Source: Rudanella paleaurantiibacter (lineage in GTDB: Bacteria; Bacteroidota; Bacteroidia; Cytophagales; Spirosomataceae). Taken from it: a stretch of DNA of 64,000 bases. Positions 26,194 to 34,535 of this stretch are shown here, piece by piece (positions within the stretch are counted from its first letter, which is position 1; each line of letters starts with the position of its first letter). The notes below the pieces were generated by a model, which worked only from the letters and a program-made list of their open reading frames with translations, searched no databases and had not been told where the DNA came from. The DNA is taken from assembly GCF_009184635.1 (NCBI RefSeq), contig NZ_WELI01000003.1, positions 620,001 through 684,000 on the forward strand. Direction: 5' to 3'. The translations under genes were made by a program, and so were the position numbers.

Positions 26194-26358
26194 AGGTACA
26201 TGGTTTAAGCCAGTTTTGGGTTTAGGGTTTATCGTTTTGTTTGGCAACTCGTTCTGAAATAGCGAATTGCATGAAACATTAAACCAGAAACCAAGAACCA
26301 AAAACCACTTAGAAAGCCAGACAAGGACAAAAGCGCCTAAGCCGGGCAACCTTTTGTG

Positions 26359-26826
26359 TTACACATCAGCCGTTGCGGTCTTACCCTCGTCGTCATTAAA
26401 GTTTTGATAGATTTCGTCCATAATCCGAACGAAATGCCGGTAATCGTCTTCACTTAAACTCCCCCACCCTTTACGCCGAATTTCGACCACAGCCGGGAGC
26501 ATTTGTTCGTACACCTGCTCGCCGGTTTGCGTAAGCGACACCAGAAACTTGCGCCGGTCGTCGCCGGCCATTCGGCGCTCAACCAGTTCTTTTTTCACCA
26601 GCAGATCAATAATCCGGGTTACAGTGGGCGCATCCTTAGCCGTCATTTCGGCCAGTGTAGCCTGAGCAATACCGGGATTTCGGTGCAAATGATCCACCAC
26701 TACCCATTGGTCTACCGTGAGGTCGAAACCAGCTTCCACAAATCGCTTTTGCAACGCATTGCGGATTTTCTTGATGGTCGTGTCGATCTTAAAAAAATAG
26801 GCACGGGAATCGGACGGATGAGTCAT
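26359..26826 (-). CDS. MarR-family transcriptional regulator
   Basis: A 155-residue winged-helix regulator. The helix-turn-helix and wing are at about residues 50-105 (ATLAEMTAKDAPTVTRIIDLLVKKELVERRMAGDDRRKFLVSLT). The start at 26826 removes an upstream extension that translates the TTCACTGTTC-type repeat. Its position inside the tyrosine/phenylalanine catabolic cluster suggests that it senses an aromatic intermediate and controls these genes, which is inference. Confidence 0.92.
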   Translation of the reverse strand: MTHPSDSRAYFFKIDTTIKKIRNALQKRFVEAGFDLTVDQWVVVDHLHRNPGIAQATLAEMTAKDAPTVTRIIDLLVKKELVERRMAGDDRRKFLVSLTQTGEQVYEQMLPAVVEIRRKGWGSLSEDDYRHFVRIMDEIYQNFNDDEGKTATADV

Positions 26827-27025
26827 TACAACGAACAGTGAACAGGAAACAACTATCAACGAGCAGTGAGCAACGAACAACCAACCGTGAACGGAGTGTG
26901 TGATTGTTTGTCCAAAAGGATGGCAAGATAATCGTTTGGGCGTTTCCGATTGTTATCGGTAGCTCAGGGTTCGCCCTTTCCTACCCACTGTTCGTTGTTA
27001 ACTGTTCATTGTTCGTTGATAGTTG
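26827..27025. repeat. GTTCATTG/CAATGAAC-type repeats between marR and phhA
   Basis: Words such as AACGAACAGTGAACAGGAAAC and GAGCAGTGAGCAACGAACAACC (26830-26885) are mirrored at 26985-27032 by CTGTTCGTTGTTAACTGTTC and CATTGTTCGTTGATAG. Together they make a long imperfect inverted repeat around about 26930. No reading frame is evident. Confidence 0.55.
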
Positions 27026-27772
27026 TTAACTGTTCACTGCCAACAACTCTTCCAGCTTGGCCTCGATCTCCGGTACCGAGTGGTACAGCTGCTCGTATGA
27101 GTCGATCACAAAGTAGCGTTCCTGAAACCGGTCTATGACGTAGGGGGTCTGTAACAGGGTTTCTACCTTGTACGGAATCCGCTGCGGCACGTCGCTTTCG
27201 AGGGCGTAGATAGTCTCGCCCGGCGACGACAGGATACCCCCGCCGTAAATACGCAACCCCTTGCGGCCCAACGAGCTATTCTCCTGGATAAGCCCAAACT
27301 CCACCGTGTACCAGTACAGCTGGGCAATCATCTGAATGGCCTCTTCATTATCGACATGCGCGAGAGCGATACGGCTCAGTGCCGCCAGAAAATCGCAGAA
27401 ATGGCTATTGGTCAGCACGGGTACATGCCCAAACGTGTCGTGAAACATATCGGGTTCGGGCAGGTAATCGAGTTGCTCGCGAGTGCGTAGCCAGGTCGTA
27501 GCCGGAAACTGCCGGTCGGCCATCAGCTCAAAAAACTCACGGTTGCCAATCAGACCCGGCACAGCCACTACGCGCCAGCCCGTAAGCGGACGCAGGCGCG
27601 GGTTGAGGTCTTCTTCGAAGTTCGGAATCCGCGCATTCGGGAAACCTGTAGCCACAATTCCGTCCATATAAGCCTGACTGGCACGACCGGGCAAACGCTC
27701 CATCTGCCGTTCGAAAAGCAACTTCCAAACGGCCTGATCGTCGGGGGTGTAAGCTGAATAGTCCTGGATCAT
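27026..27772 (-). CDS. phhA: Phenylalanine 4-monooxygenase
   Basis: A 248-residue tetrahydrobiopterin- and iron-dependent hydroxylase that turns phenylalanine into tyrosine. The 2-His-1-Glu iron site is visible as His111 and His116 in PEPDMFHDTFGHVP and Glu158 in YWYTVEFG. Length fits the compact bacterial enzymes, with no regulatory ACT domain. The ATG at 27772 was chosen over an upstream in-frame start at 27790 inside a palindrome. It lies between hppD and marR. Confidence 0.96.
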   Translation of the reverse strand: MIQDYSAYTPDDQAVWKLLFERQMERLPGRASQAYMDGIVATGFPNARIPNFEEDLNPRLRPLTGWRVVAVPGLIGNREFFELMADRQFPATTWLRTREQLDYLPEPDMFHDTFGHVPVLTNSHFCDFLAALSRIALAHVDNEEAIQMIAQLYWYTVEFGLIQENSSLGRKGLRIYGGGILSSPGETIYALESDVPQRIPYKVETLLQTPYVIDRFQERYFVIDSYEQLYHSVPEIEAKLEELLAVNS

Positions 27773-27778
27773 AGTTTT

Positions 27779-27862
27779 GTAGAGACGCATAGTTGCGTCT
27801 CATTTGCGTCAGCCTTTTACAAAAAAGCATTCCGTATCTGAGACGCAAGTATGCGTCTCTAC
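27779..27862. repeat. Paired GAGACGCA palindromes between hppD and phhA
   Basis: The 24 bases at 27779-27802 and at 27839-27862 are inverted partners with one mismatch. Each is itself palindromic around the word GAGACGCATA-TTGCGTCTC. The pair is BIME-like and fills the spacer between two co-directional genes of the tyrosine pathway. Confidence 0.8.
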
Positions 27863-27872
27863 AGGCGGGTTA

Positions 27873-29003
27873 TTACAATGTTCCCCGTAACTCCTGCTCA
27901 CGTTCAATGGCTTCGAACAGGGCTTTGAAGTTTCCCTTTCCGAACGAACGGGCTCCTTTGCGCTGAATAATCTCGAAGAAGAGCGTAGGCCGTGGGGTGA
28001 CGGGCTTCGTGAAAATCTGAAGCAGGTACCCCTCCTCGTCGCGGTCGACCAGGATACCCAACGGGCGCAGCGTTTCAATTTCCTCGTCAATCTGCCCAAC
28101 GCGGTCTTTCAGATCGTCGTAATAGGCATCGGGCACCCGTAAAAACTCAACACCCCGGTCGCGGAGGGCCGTTACGGTTTCCACAATATTGTCGGTAGCC
28201 ACGGCGATGTGCTGTACCCCGGCCCCTTCGTAGAAATTGATGTATTCCTCAATCTGCGATTTTTTCTTACCCTCGGCCGGCTCGTTGATCGGGAACTTAA
28301 TCCGACCGTTGCCGTTGCTCATCACCTTGCTCATCAGAGCCGTGTAATCGGTCGAGATGTCCTTATCATCGAACGAAACAAGCTGGCTAAAGCCCATCAC
28401 TTCGCCATAGAACCGGGTCCAGGTGTTCATCTCGTTCCAGCCCACATTACCTACCATATGGTCTACGTACCTGAGCCCTACGGGTGTGGGTTGGTAATGC
28501 GGGTTCCAGGCTTTGTAGCCGGGCAGGAAAGGCCCACCGTAGGCGTTGCGCTCCACAAACACGTGCACTGTATCGCCATAAGTATGAATTCCTGAGCGCA
28601 CCACGTACCCGTTCTGATCTTCTTCGCGGGTAGGCTCCATAAACGGACGCGCGCCCCGGCTCGTGGTTTCGGCGAAGGCCTGCGTGGCATCGTCAACCCA
28701 CAGGGCTACAACCCGCACACCATCACCATGTTGGTCGATGTGGCGGCCCATTTCGGTCTTGCTGTGGAGTGGTGAGGTGAGCACCATTCGGATTTTATCC
28801 TGCACCACTACGTACGACTCACGGTCGCGCAGGCCCGTTTCCAGACCGGCATAGGCCAACGGCTGAAAACCGAAAGCGGTCTGAAAGTAATGTGCTGCCT
28901 GCCGGGCGTTGCTTACGTACAGTTCAATATAATCGGTGCCGTTGAGCGGCAGAAAATCAACCGATTGAGAAGTTTCTGGTTTGAGAAGTTCGAGCGTTTC
29001 CAT
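27873..29003 (-). CDS. hppD: 4-hydroxyphenylpyruvate dioxygenase
   Basis: A 376-residue non-haem iron dioxygenase that converts 4-hydroxyphenylpyruvate to homogentisate. It has two glyoxalase-like domains. The iron ligands are His182 (VDHMVGNVGW), His265 (GVQHIAVAT) and Glu344 (LFFEIIQRKG). The start METLELLKPE at 29003 is preferred over an upstream extension that translates repeat DNA. It is downstream of hmgA and upstream of phhA. Confidence 0.96.
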   Translation of the reverse strand: METLELLKPETSQSVDFLPLNGTDYIELYVSNARQAAHYFQTAFGFQPLAYAGLETGLRDRESYVVVQDKIRMVLTSPLHSKTEMGRHIDQHGDGVRVVALWVDDATQAFAETTSRGARPFMEPTREEDQNGYVVRSGIHTYGDTVHVFVERNAYGGPFLPGYKAWNPHYQPTPVGLRYVDHMVGNVGWNEMNTWTRFYGEVMGFSQLVSFDDKDISTDYTALMSKVMSNGNGRIKFPINEPAEGKKKSQIEEYINFYEGAGVQHIAVATDNIVETVTALRDRGVEFLRVPDAYYDDLKDRVGQIDEEIETLRPLGILVDRDEEGYLLQIFTKPVTPRPTLFFEIIQRKGARSFGKGNFKALFEAIEREQELRGTL

Positions 29004-29025
29004 TGTTAGTTTGTTGATGCAATTC

Positions 29026-29089
29026 GTACGCGATACATCGCGTCTACTATAGTATCGCAGAAAAGAGACGCGACGTATCGCGTCTGTAC
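29026..29089. repeat. Paired GACGCGATA palindromes between hmgA and hppD
   Basis: GTACGCGATACATCGCGTCT at 29026-29045 and AGACGCGACGTATCGCGTCT near 29065-29084 are imperfect inverted partners, each nearly self-palindromic. The sequence is related in style to the pair at 27779-27862 but uses a different core word. Confidence 0.7.
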
Positions 29090-29103
29090 CTAAAGGCCAC
29101 GGT

Positions 29104-30273
29104 TTATTCGATCCATGATTTCCAGTACACGCCATCATCGATGGTCATGGCCTGTTCGGTCAGCATCAGCGGCCGAAACGTGTCGACCATCACGGCGTAT
29201 TCTTCCGTACCGGTCTTGCCGATACTCCGCTCCATAGCGCCGGGTGCCGGGCCGTGCGGAATGCCGCCGGGGTGCAGCGTAATGTGCCCCGGTGCAATGT
29301 CGTTGCGCGACATAAAGTCGCCATCAACGTAGTAGATCACCTCGTCGGAGTCGATGTTGGAGTGATTGTACGGAGCCGGAATGGCCTTCGGATGGTAGTC
29401 GTACAACCGCGGGCAGAACGAGCACACCACAAAGGAGTCGGTCTGAAACGTTTGATGCACCGGCGGTGGCTGGTGAACACGGCCCGTTATCGGCTCAAAA
29501 TCCTGAATATTAAAGGCGTATGGAAAATTGTATCCATCCCACCCGACCACATCGAACGGGTGCGTAGCATACACGAGCGTATGAATAGCCCCCTGTTTCT
29601 TGATCTTCATGATGAACTCGCCCGTCTCATCATGCGTCTCCAGATCCTGCGGACGCCGGATGTCGCGCTCGCAAAACGGCGAATGTTCGAGCAGCTGCCC
29701 AAAATGGTTGCGGTAGCGCTTGGGCGTATATATGGGCGAGTGCGACTCTACATACAGCAAGCGCACGGGTTCGCCATCATTCAGTTCAAACTGATAGATC
29801 ATTCCCCGCGGAATCACGAGGTAATCACCGTACCCAAAGTCGATGGAGCCGAGTAGCGTACGTAGCTTGCCTGTACCCCGGTGCACGAAAATCAGTTCGT
29901 CGGCGTCGGCATTTTTATAAAAATACTCGTTCATAGACCGCTGTGGGGCAGCTACTCCGAGTACCAGATCCTTATTGAACAGAAGCGGAGTCCGGCTATC
30001 GAGAAAATCGGTCTGAGCCTCAGAGCCGATGTTGAAACCGACGAGCTTCCGGGCGAGCATGTTTTTTTCTACCGCCACCCTCGGCGCAGCCTCGACACTG
30101 TCGAGCACCGCTTTCACCTGCGTAGGCCGGTGAACGTGGTACAACAGCGACGACATACCATCAAAACCAATAGTACCGAACAGCTGCTCGTAATACAGCT
30201 TGCCCGAACCACCGGGTTTCTCGAACTGCGTATGCCGCTTGCGCGGAATCTGGCCGAGGGTGTGATAGAACAT
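29104..30273 (-). CDS. hmgA: Homogentisate 1,2-dioxygenase
   Basis: A 389-residue ring-cleaving dioxygenase making maleylacetoacetate from homogentisate. Characteristic stretches are MNEYFYKNADADELIFVHRGTG, the cupin-like VIPRGMIYQFEL and NIDSDEVIYYVDGDFMSR with GHITLHPGGIPHGP, which carry iron ligands. The ATG at 30273 was used; a TTG at 30294 is the only upstream alternative. It is the first gene of the minus-strand aromatic amino acid operon. The pathway's maleylacetoacetate isomerase is not in this window. Confidence 0.95.
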   Translation of the reverse strand: MFYHTLGQIPRKRHTQFEKPGGSGKLYYEQLFGTIGFDGMSSLLYHVHRPTQVKAVLDSVEAAPRVAVEKNMLARKLVGFNIGSEAQTDFLDSRTPLLFNKDLVLGVAAPQRSMNEYFYKNADADELIFVHRGTGKLRTLLGSIDFGYGDYLVIPRGMIYQFELNDGEPVRLLYVESHSPIYTPKRYRNHFGQLLEHSPFCERDIRRPQDLETHDETGEFIMKIKKQGAIHTLVYATHPFDVVGWDGYNFPYAFNIQDFEPITGRVHQPPPVHQTFQTDSFVVCSFCPRLYDYHPKAIPAPYNHSNIDSDEVIYYVDGDFMSRNDIAPGHITLHPGGIPHGPAPGAMERSIGKTGTEEYAVMVDTFRPLMLTEQAMTIDDGVYWKSWIE

Positions 30274-30446
30274 GTTCTTGTTGATGAAGTGCAATACTTG
30301 TTAAAGCAACAATTGTTTAACGCACAATTATAGAGACAAGTTTTGAAAATTTGAACGAAACCGCGAAAAAAAGTGATGTTAAGCTGATTGAATGGTCGTA
30401 AAAGCGGCTTCGCACAGGGGTATTACCGAGCTCACCCGGTTTTGGC

Positions 30447-30454
30447 TACCTTTG
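30447..30454 (+). promoter_or_regulatory. Candidate -7 box for the nucleotidyltransferase gene
   Basis: TACCTTTG matches TAnnTTTG about 83 bases upstream of the ATG at 30537. No clear -33 TTTG is found. The remaining space back to hmgA (30274-30446) shows nothing else that I can support. Confidence 0.4.
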
Positions 30455-30536
30455 GGGGCTCGGTTCGTGCTATCCGCACCGACCTGCTATCGGTTTACAC
30501 AGACACAGTTTCCTTTTCAAACCTTATTCTCGACGA

Positions 30537-31457
30537 ATGCAACCTACACTCCTGATCTTAGCCGCTGGTATGGGTAGCCGGTATGGTGGTGTCAAGCAAT
30601 TGGATCAGTTTGGCCCTCACGGCGAAACCATTATCGACTACTCTCTTTTCGATGCTATCCGGGCCGGCTTCGGCAAAGTCGTTTTTATCATCCGTGAAGA
30701 ACTCCGGGCCGACTTTGAAGAGATTTTCCTCCCGAAACTACAGGGCAAAATTCAGGTCGATTTTGCCATTCAGGCCCTCGGCTCCTACGTGCCGGTAGAG
30801 CTGGGTGCCGTTGAGCGTACCAAGCCCTGGGGCACGGGCCATGCCGTTTTATGCGCCAAAGACCACACCGAAACACCGTTTGCCGTTATCAACGCCGACG
30901 ATTTTTACGGCTATCAGGCCTTTGAACTGATTAGTCAGTTTCTGCAAACTGACACCGACGATCAGCTGCATGCCATGGTGGCTTACGAGGTTAAAAATAC
31001 GCTCTCGGAAAATGGCTCGGTATCGCGCGGGGTTTGTGAAGTGAACGAGTCGGGCAATCTGACGTCGGTTATTGAGCGTACCAAAATTTACGAGCAGGAA
31101 GGCGACCCCGCCGGTAGCCGCATCGTGTTTGAGGAAGCCGACGGCCTGACTCCTCTTTCGCCCAATACCCCTGTTTCGATGAACTTCTGGGGTTTCAAAC
31201 CATCGGTTTTCCCCCTGATTCAGAAGCAGTTTGAGAGTTATGCCGTGGCTAATATCGACTCACCCAAGGCTGAGTTTTATATCCCGACGGTAATGACTAA
31301 CCTGATTCAGACCAACACGGGCCATTGTAAGGTGTTCCGCAGTCAGTCAGCCTGGTTCGGTGTCACTTACCCCGAAGACAAACCCACGGTGCAGGCCGCC
31401 CTCAACGCGCTCCATGCCGAAGGTGCCTACCCCGACCGGCTTTGGGATAACGCTTAA
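30537..31457 (+). CDS. Sugar-phosphate nucleotidyltransferase family protein
   Basis: A 306-residue NTP-transferase. The N-terminal signature LILAAGMGSRYGGVKQLDQFG carries the G-x-G-x-R nucleotide loop and its downstream Lys. PWGTGHAVLCAK and VINADDFYG contain the metal-binding Asp residues. Members join NTP and a sugar phosphate. The exact sugar cannot be assigned, since the sequence differs from RmlA and GalU in the C-terminal half. It stands alone between hmgA (divergent) and a small membrane protein (convergent). Confidence 0.85.
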   Translation: MQPTLLILAAGMGSRYGGVKQLDQFGPHGETIIDYSLFDAIRAGFGKVVFIIREELRADFEEIFLPKLQGKIQVDFAIQALGSYVPVELGAVERTKPWGTGHAVLCAKDHTETPFAVINADDFYGYQAFELISQFLQTDTDDQLHAMVAYEVKNTLSENGSVSRGVCEVNESGNLTSVIERTKIYEQEGDPAGSRIVFEEADGLTPLSPNTPVSMNFWGFKPSVFPLIQKQFESYAVANIDSPKAEFYIPTVMTNLIQTNTGHCKVFRSQSAWFGVTYPEDKPTVQAALNALHAEGAYPDRLWDNA

Positions 31458-31480
31458 ACCGTGAATGGATAATGTATATT

Positions 31481-31580
31481 CAGTACTGGACATTCGGACT
31501 TCAGACACTGGACGTTAGACTTACTACCATTCTGTAGGGAGGTCTAACGTCTAATGTCCAACATCGAATGTCCAGTACTG
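31481..31580. repeat. CAGTACTGGACATT-type palindromic element, copy 2
   Basis: CAGTACTGGACATTCG at 31481-31496 is exactly complementary in inverted orientation to 31565-31580. Inside, GACGTTAGAC at 31511-31520 pairs with GTCTAACGTC at 31542-31551. The ends and the inner arms share their words with the element at 19320-19420, so this is a dispersed family. Confidence 0.85.
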
Positions 31581-31620
31581 TACACTATTCGTTATACATT
31601 TCATTCGGCTCCATTCCGTA

Positions 31621-31660
31621 ACAAAACGAGTCGTGACTTTCGGGTCACGACTCGTTTTGT
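31621..31660. terminator. Bidirectional hairpin terminator
   Basis: ACAAAACGAGTCGTGA at 31621-31636 pairs perfectly with TCACGACTCGTTTTGT at 31645-31660. It lies between two convergent genes and has A/T runs at the stem base on both sides, as expected for an intrinsic terminator that works in both directions. Confidence 0.85.
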
Positions 31661-31678
31661 ATGCAGACCCGTCAAAGG

Positions 31679-31864
31679 TCATTTTGCTGTATCACTCGTT
31701 GTGCGAATCAGGCTGATGCCCGTAAAGAAGAAAATAGCGCCGAGGCCGAGGTAAACCAGCGAAGCCTGCGCTACTCCGCCCGCCATGAGGTCTTTGCCCC
31801 CTAAAAGTAAGCCTATCAACCCAAGCAGGGTCAGGATAATGCCGAAGATGCGTTTAACATTCAT
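31679..31864 (-). CDS. Small two-helix membrane protein
   Basis: A 61-residue protein with two hydrophobic segments (about 5-23 and 32-52) separated by GGKDLMAGG. There is a Lys/Arg pair near the N-terminus and a polar tail. I do not recognise a named family, though small membrane proteins of this kind are common in Bacteroidota. It lies downstream of the metal-binding HMA protein on the same strand, about 100 bases away, and may be its companion or independent. Confidence 0.65.
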   Translation of the reverse strand: MNVKRIFGIILTLLGLIGLLLGGKDLMAGGVAQASLVYLGLGAIFFFTGISLIRTTSDTAK

Positions 31865-31966
31865 AACCGTTGAGTTTGTGTACGTGAATTTTACTCATAC
31901 AAACGCACATCGCTCATAACCGGCTACGCAACTTAGGGAATGGCCCACTTGCAGAAGGCCGACGCA

Positions 31967-32335
31967 TTAATGGTGACCTTTGCCATCGCTATGGCCATCC
32001 TTCTTGCAGCAGGCCGGTAGCTTGTCATATCCTTTAGCATCGGCCGCCACTTCGTCGGCATCGTAGCCCGTTTTGGTGATGTTAGACTTGATCTTAGCCA
32101 CATCCGTTTTTTTCGGATTATACTTCACCGTTACTACCTTATCCTCCAGGTTCAGGGTCGATTCGCGCACCCCTTTCTCAAACGCGAGGTTGCGCTCAAT
32201 GCGCTCTTTGCACATTTCGCACACCGCCGACGTTTTGATTTTTACTTCTTTCTCCTTGTCATCGGCCGAAGTCCAGGCCGTCAGACCAACGAGTAAGAAG
32301 AAAGCGGCAATCAGAGAAAATACGTTCGTTTTCAT
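31967..32335 (-). CDS. Periplasmic heavy-metal-associated (HMA) domain protein
   Basis: A 122-residue protein with an N-terminal signal peptide (about 1-24). The HMA fold covers about residues 30-100, with the metal site CEMCKER (Cys39 and Cys42). The C-terminus is a second likely site, with CC and the tail HSDGKGHH. It resembles periplasmic copper or mercury chaperones. It lies in line with a His/Met-rich outer membrane protein, a metal-sensing AraC regulator and a TonB receptor, so copper handling is the best guess. Confidence 0.88.
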   Translation of the reverse strand: MKTNVFSLIAAFFLLVGLTAWTSADDKEKEVKIKTSAVCEMCKERIERNLAFEKGVRESTLNLEDKVVTVKYNPKKTDVAKIKSNITKTGYDADEVAADAKGYDKLPACCKKDGHSDGKGHH

Positions 32336-32428
32336 GGTTTGTACAATTGGTTTTGGTGAAATCTGGAGTCACCCAAACGCTTTGACCGTTCTATCTATCA
32401 AACGTTTAAGCAACTTTGTTTGGTTCGT

Positions 32429-33862
32429 TTAACGCATGCGCATCGGGGCGGGTGTAATGCGGAGGTATACCTGCCCCGACAAAGGCATACGACCGTACAG
32501 GGTTTGTAAATACCGGTCGGGCATACCGGCGGTCAGCTGCGCCCCGGCTACCAGATCGGTGTTGAGATACCGCACCACCCGGTAATTAAGCCCGAGCGTC
32601 AGGTTATCGACGTTCACGTGCCGGGGCACCGAGTTGTCATTATCGTCCGCAATGCCCAGCTCCTCCGGCGATTTGGTGATGTTCTCGTACCGGCCGTATA
32701 AAGCCACCCGACCAGCCTGAAAACTCGTTTCGGCCAGGTAGGCATTCTCCGCTTCGTTGTCGTGTACGTTTTGCCCCCAAACGAGTGCCGATGTAACGTA
32801 GAAATCGGGTGAGCCATTCAGCGTTACGCTGTGCAACAACGATGCCGTGGTACGCCGTACATCGCCCGGATGCGCTATTTCCGGATTTTTCAACCACCCC
32901 TGCGATACCTGCAACGCCAGTGAGGGCGTGGGATTCACCGACAGGCGGTACGAGTAACTATCGAACCGGGGCCGGTCTATTCCGAGCCGGGCTTCGTCGG
33001 GCTCACGCCCCGTAAACGACGAGGCCTCGATTTTGGCAATGCCGTACCGGAACCCCGCCGTTGCTACGCCAAACGTGATGTGGGTAGCGTCCATCCAGTG
33101 ATGCCCCAGGGGCGAGTCGGGATTATTGAACGACGAAATCCGGTGCATAAAGGCGGGTGGCCCCAGAGCCGGTTCGCCGGGTAACCCGACGTACACAAAA
33201 GCGTCGGCCTTGGGGCTAAACGAATGGCTATACCCGACCGATAGCTCCGAAAACAAATCGTGCTGATGCTGCCGGTCGACAAGGGGTCGATTTTGGTAGG
33301 TTTCGCCCGACTGAAACAACAACGGGTACCCTCCTTTGCCCACCGTGAACGGATCGAGCGAAAGCATCGCTTTTATCGACAGGAGCCCTCGTTTCCCTAC
33401 GTTTCGCTGCGCCATACCCATAAACCAGTTGGGTGCGTCGAACTGCTGCGCGCGACCCTTCCCGTTGGGGTTATTGATATTCTGGTTAGTGTGCCGCAAA
33501 AACACGCTGTAGTGCAACATATACATCCAGCCCGAAGGTCGGTGACTCATGTAGGCATACATGGGTGTCTGATCGGGGTGCCACGAGGTACCCGAACCAT
33601 TTCGGTTCATGGGCAGACTCCGCGAATACAAGTGCGACATACTCATGCCCCCATGATTCATGTCGGCACCGGTACGCGTCATTCCCTGGTGGTCTGCCCC
33701 ATTCATATTACCGTGGTTCTGGTGCATGGGCTGCTGTTCTCCGTTGGTGGGCTTCCCCACCGAATCGCGTTTAGCGGGCATGGTATGCCCGTGGTGTTCG
33801 TGCTGAGCCTGTAGGGCCGGGGCCACGAGGCTCAGTGACAGAAGCAAAAAGAAGTTTTTCAT
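32429..33862 (-). CDS. His/Met-rich outer membrane protein of the metal module
   Basis: A 477-residue exported protein. After a signal peptide (about 1-19) comes a segment of some 65 residues packed with His and Met (HEHHGHTMP, MHQNHGNMNGADHQGM, MNHGGMSMSHLY), a usual copper-binding composition. The rest (about 90-477) alternates polar and hydrophobic residues with many Tyr and Gly, as in a beta-barrel, and ends in RITPAPMRMR. I do not recognise a named family with certainty. The neighbours point to a copper-responsive outer membrane role. Confidence 0.72.
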   Translation of the reverse strand: MKNFFLLLSLSLVAPALQAQHEHHGHTMPAKRDSVGKPTNGEQQPMHQNHGNMNGADHQGMTRTGADMNHGGMSMSHLYSRSLPMNRNGSGTSWHPDQTPMYAYMSHRPSGWMYMLHYSVFLRHTNQNINNPNGKGRAQQFDAPNWFMGMAQRNVGKRGLLSIKAMLSLDPFTVGKGGYPLLFQSGETYQNRPLVDRQHQHDLFSELSVGYSHSFSPKADAFVYVGLPGEPALGPPAFMHRISSFNNPDSPLGHHWMDATHITFGVATAGFRYGIAKIEASSFTGREPDEARLGIDRPRFDSYSYRLSVNPTPSLALQVSQGWLKNPEIAHPGDVRRTTASLLHSVTLNGSPDFYVTSALVWGQNVHDNEAENAYLAETSFQAGRVALYGRYENITKSPEELGIADDNDNSVPRHVNVDNLTLGLNYRVVRYLNTDLVAGAQLTAGMPDRYLQTLYGRMPLSGQVYLRITPAPMRMR

Positions 33863-33881
33863 AACGTTGGTTGTGATGAGG

Positions 33882-33889
33882 CAAAGGTA
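33882..33889 (-). promoter_or_regulatory. Candidate -7 box upstream of the His/Met-rich gene
   Basis: Read on the minus strand this is TACCTTTG, matching TAnnTTTG, 19 bases before the ATG at 33862. No -33 TTTG is apparent. It would let the outer membrane protein be transcribed independently of the regulator gene just upstream. Confidence 0.4.
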
Positions 33890-33962
33890 GACCCCTCAGC
33901 CCGACCACGTTGTATAGGATTGTCGATCTGACGTACAGGTTTTTAACCCGTATGAGCGCCAA

Positions 33963-34535
33963 TCATCCCGTGAGCTTGTCCAATTCTTTCCGATTGGCCT
34001 GTGCCGCCTTCCGGTACCCGCCCGGAGTTTGGCCCGTTACCTGCCGAAACTGGTTCGACAAATGCTGCGAACTGCTGTAACCAAGCCGAAAGGCAATCTC
34101 CGACAGGCTCAGTTCGTCGTACCGCAGATACTCTTTTACTTTCTCGGTTTTCAGGGCTATGATGTACTTTTCGATAGTTATACCCTCATTGGCCGAAAAC
34201 AGATGGCTCAAAAACGAGTAATCATACCCCATTTTCCGCTCCAGAAAAGCCGAAAAGTTCTCGCTGTTGCGCCGTTCTCCTTTTCCGTGTTGAATTTCAT
34301 TCACAAGCAGGGCTTTCATCTGCTCTAGCAGGCTCTGCCGACGGTTATCGACCAGGTCAAACTCGTTGGCCCGTAGTACCTCACGTACGGCATCGAGCGA
34401 AACCGTGGGCGGTAACCCTTCAATCTCAACCTCGCCCAGCTCAACCGACCGAACGTTGATGCCCAGTTTTTCCAGTTCCTCGCGGACCACCCGCTTGCAG
34501 CGTCCGCACACCATGTTCCGAATTGTGAGCGTCAT
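33963..34535 (-). CDS. AraC-family regulator with N-terminal heavy-metal-associated domain
   Basis: A 190-residue fusion. Residues 1-70 form an HMA-like domain with CGRC (Cys10 and Cys13), suited to binding Cu(I) or another soft metal. Residues about 80-185 contain an AraC-type helix-turn-helix (LSLSEIAFRLGYSSSQHLSNQF, followed by TGQTPGGYRK). The start overlaps the stop of the TonB receptor gene as ATGA, so the two are translationally coupled. The obvious reading is a one-component metal sensor controlling this module. The HMA-AraC arrangement is known from Bacteroidota proteins, but I know of no characterised example. Confidence 0.9.
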   Translation of the reverse strand: MTLTIRNMVCGRCKRVVREELEKLGINVRSVELGEVEIEGLPPTVSLDAVREVLRANEFDLVDNRRQSLLEQMKALLVNEIQHGKGERRNSENFSAFLERKMGYDYSFLSHLFSANEGITIEKYIIALKTEKVKEYLRYDELSLSEIAFRLGYSSSQHLSNQFRQVTGQTPGGYRKAAQANRKELDKLTG

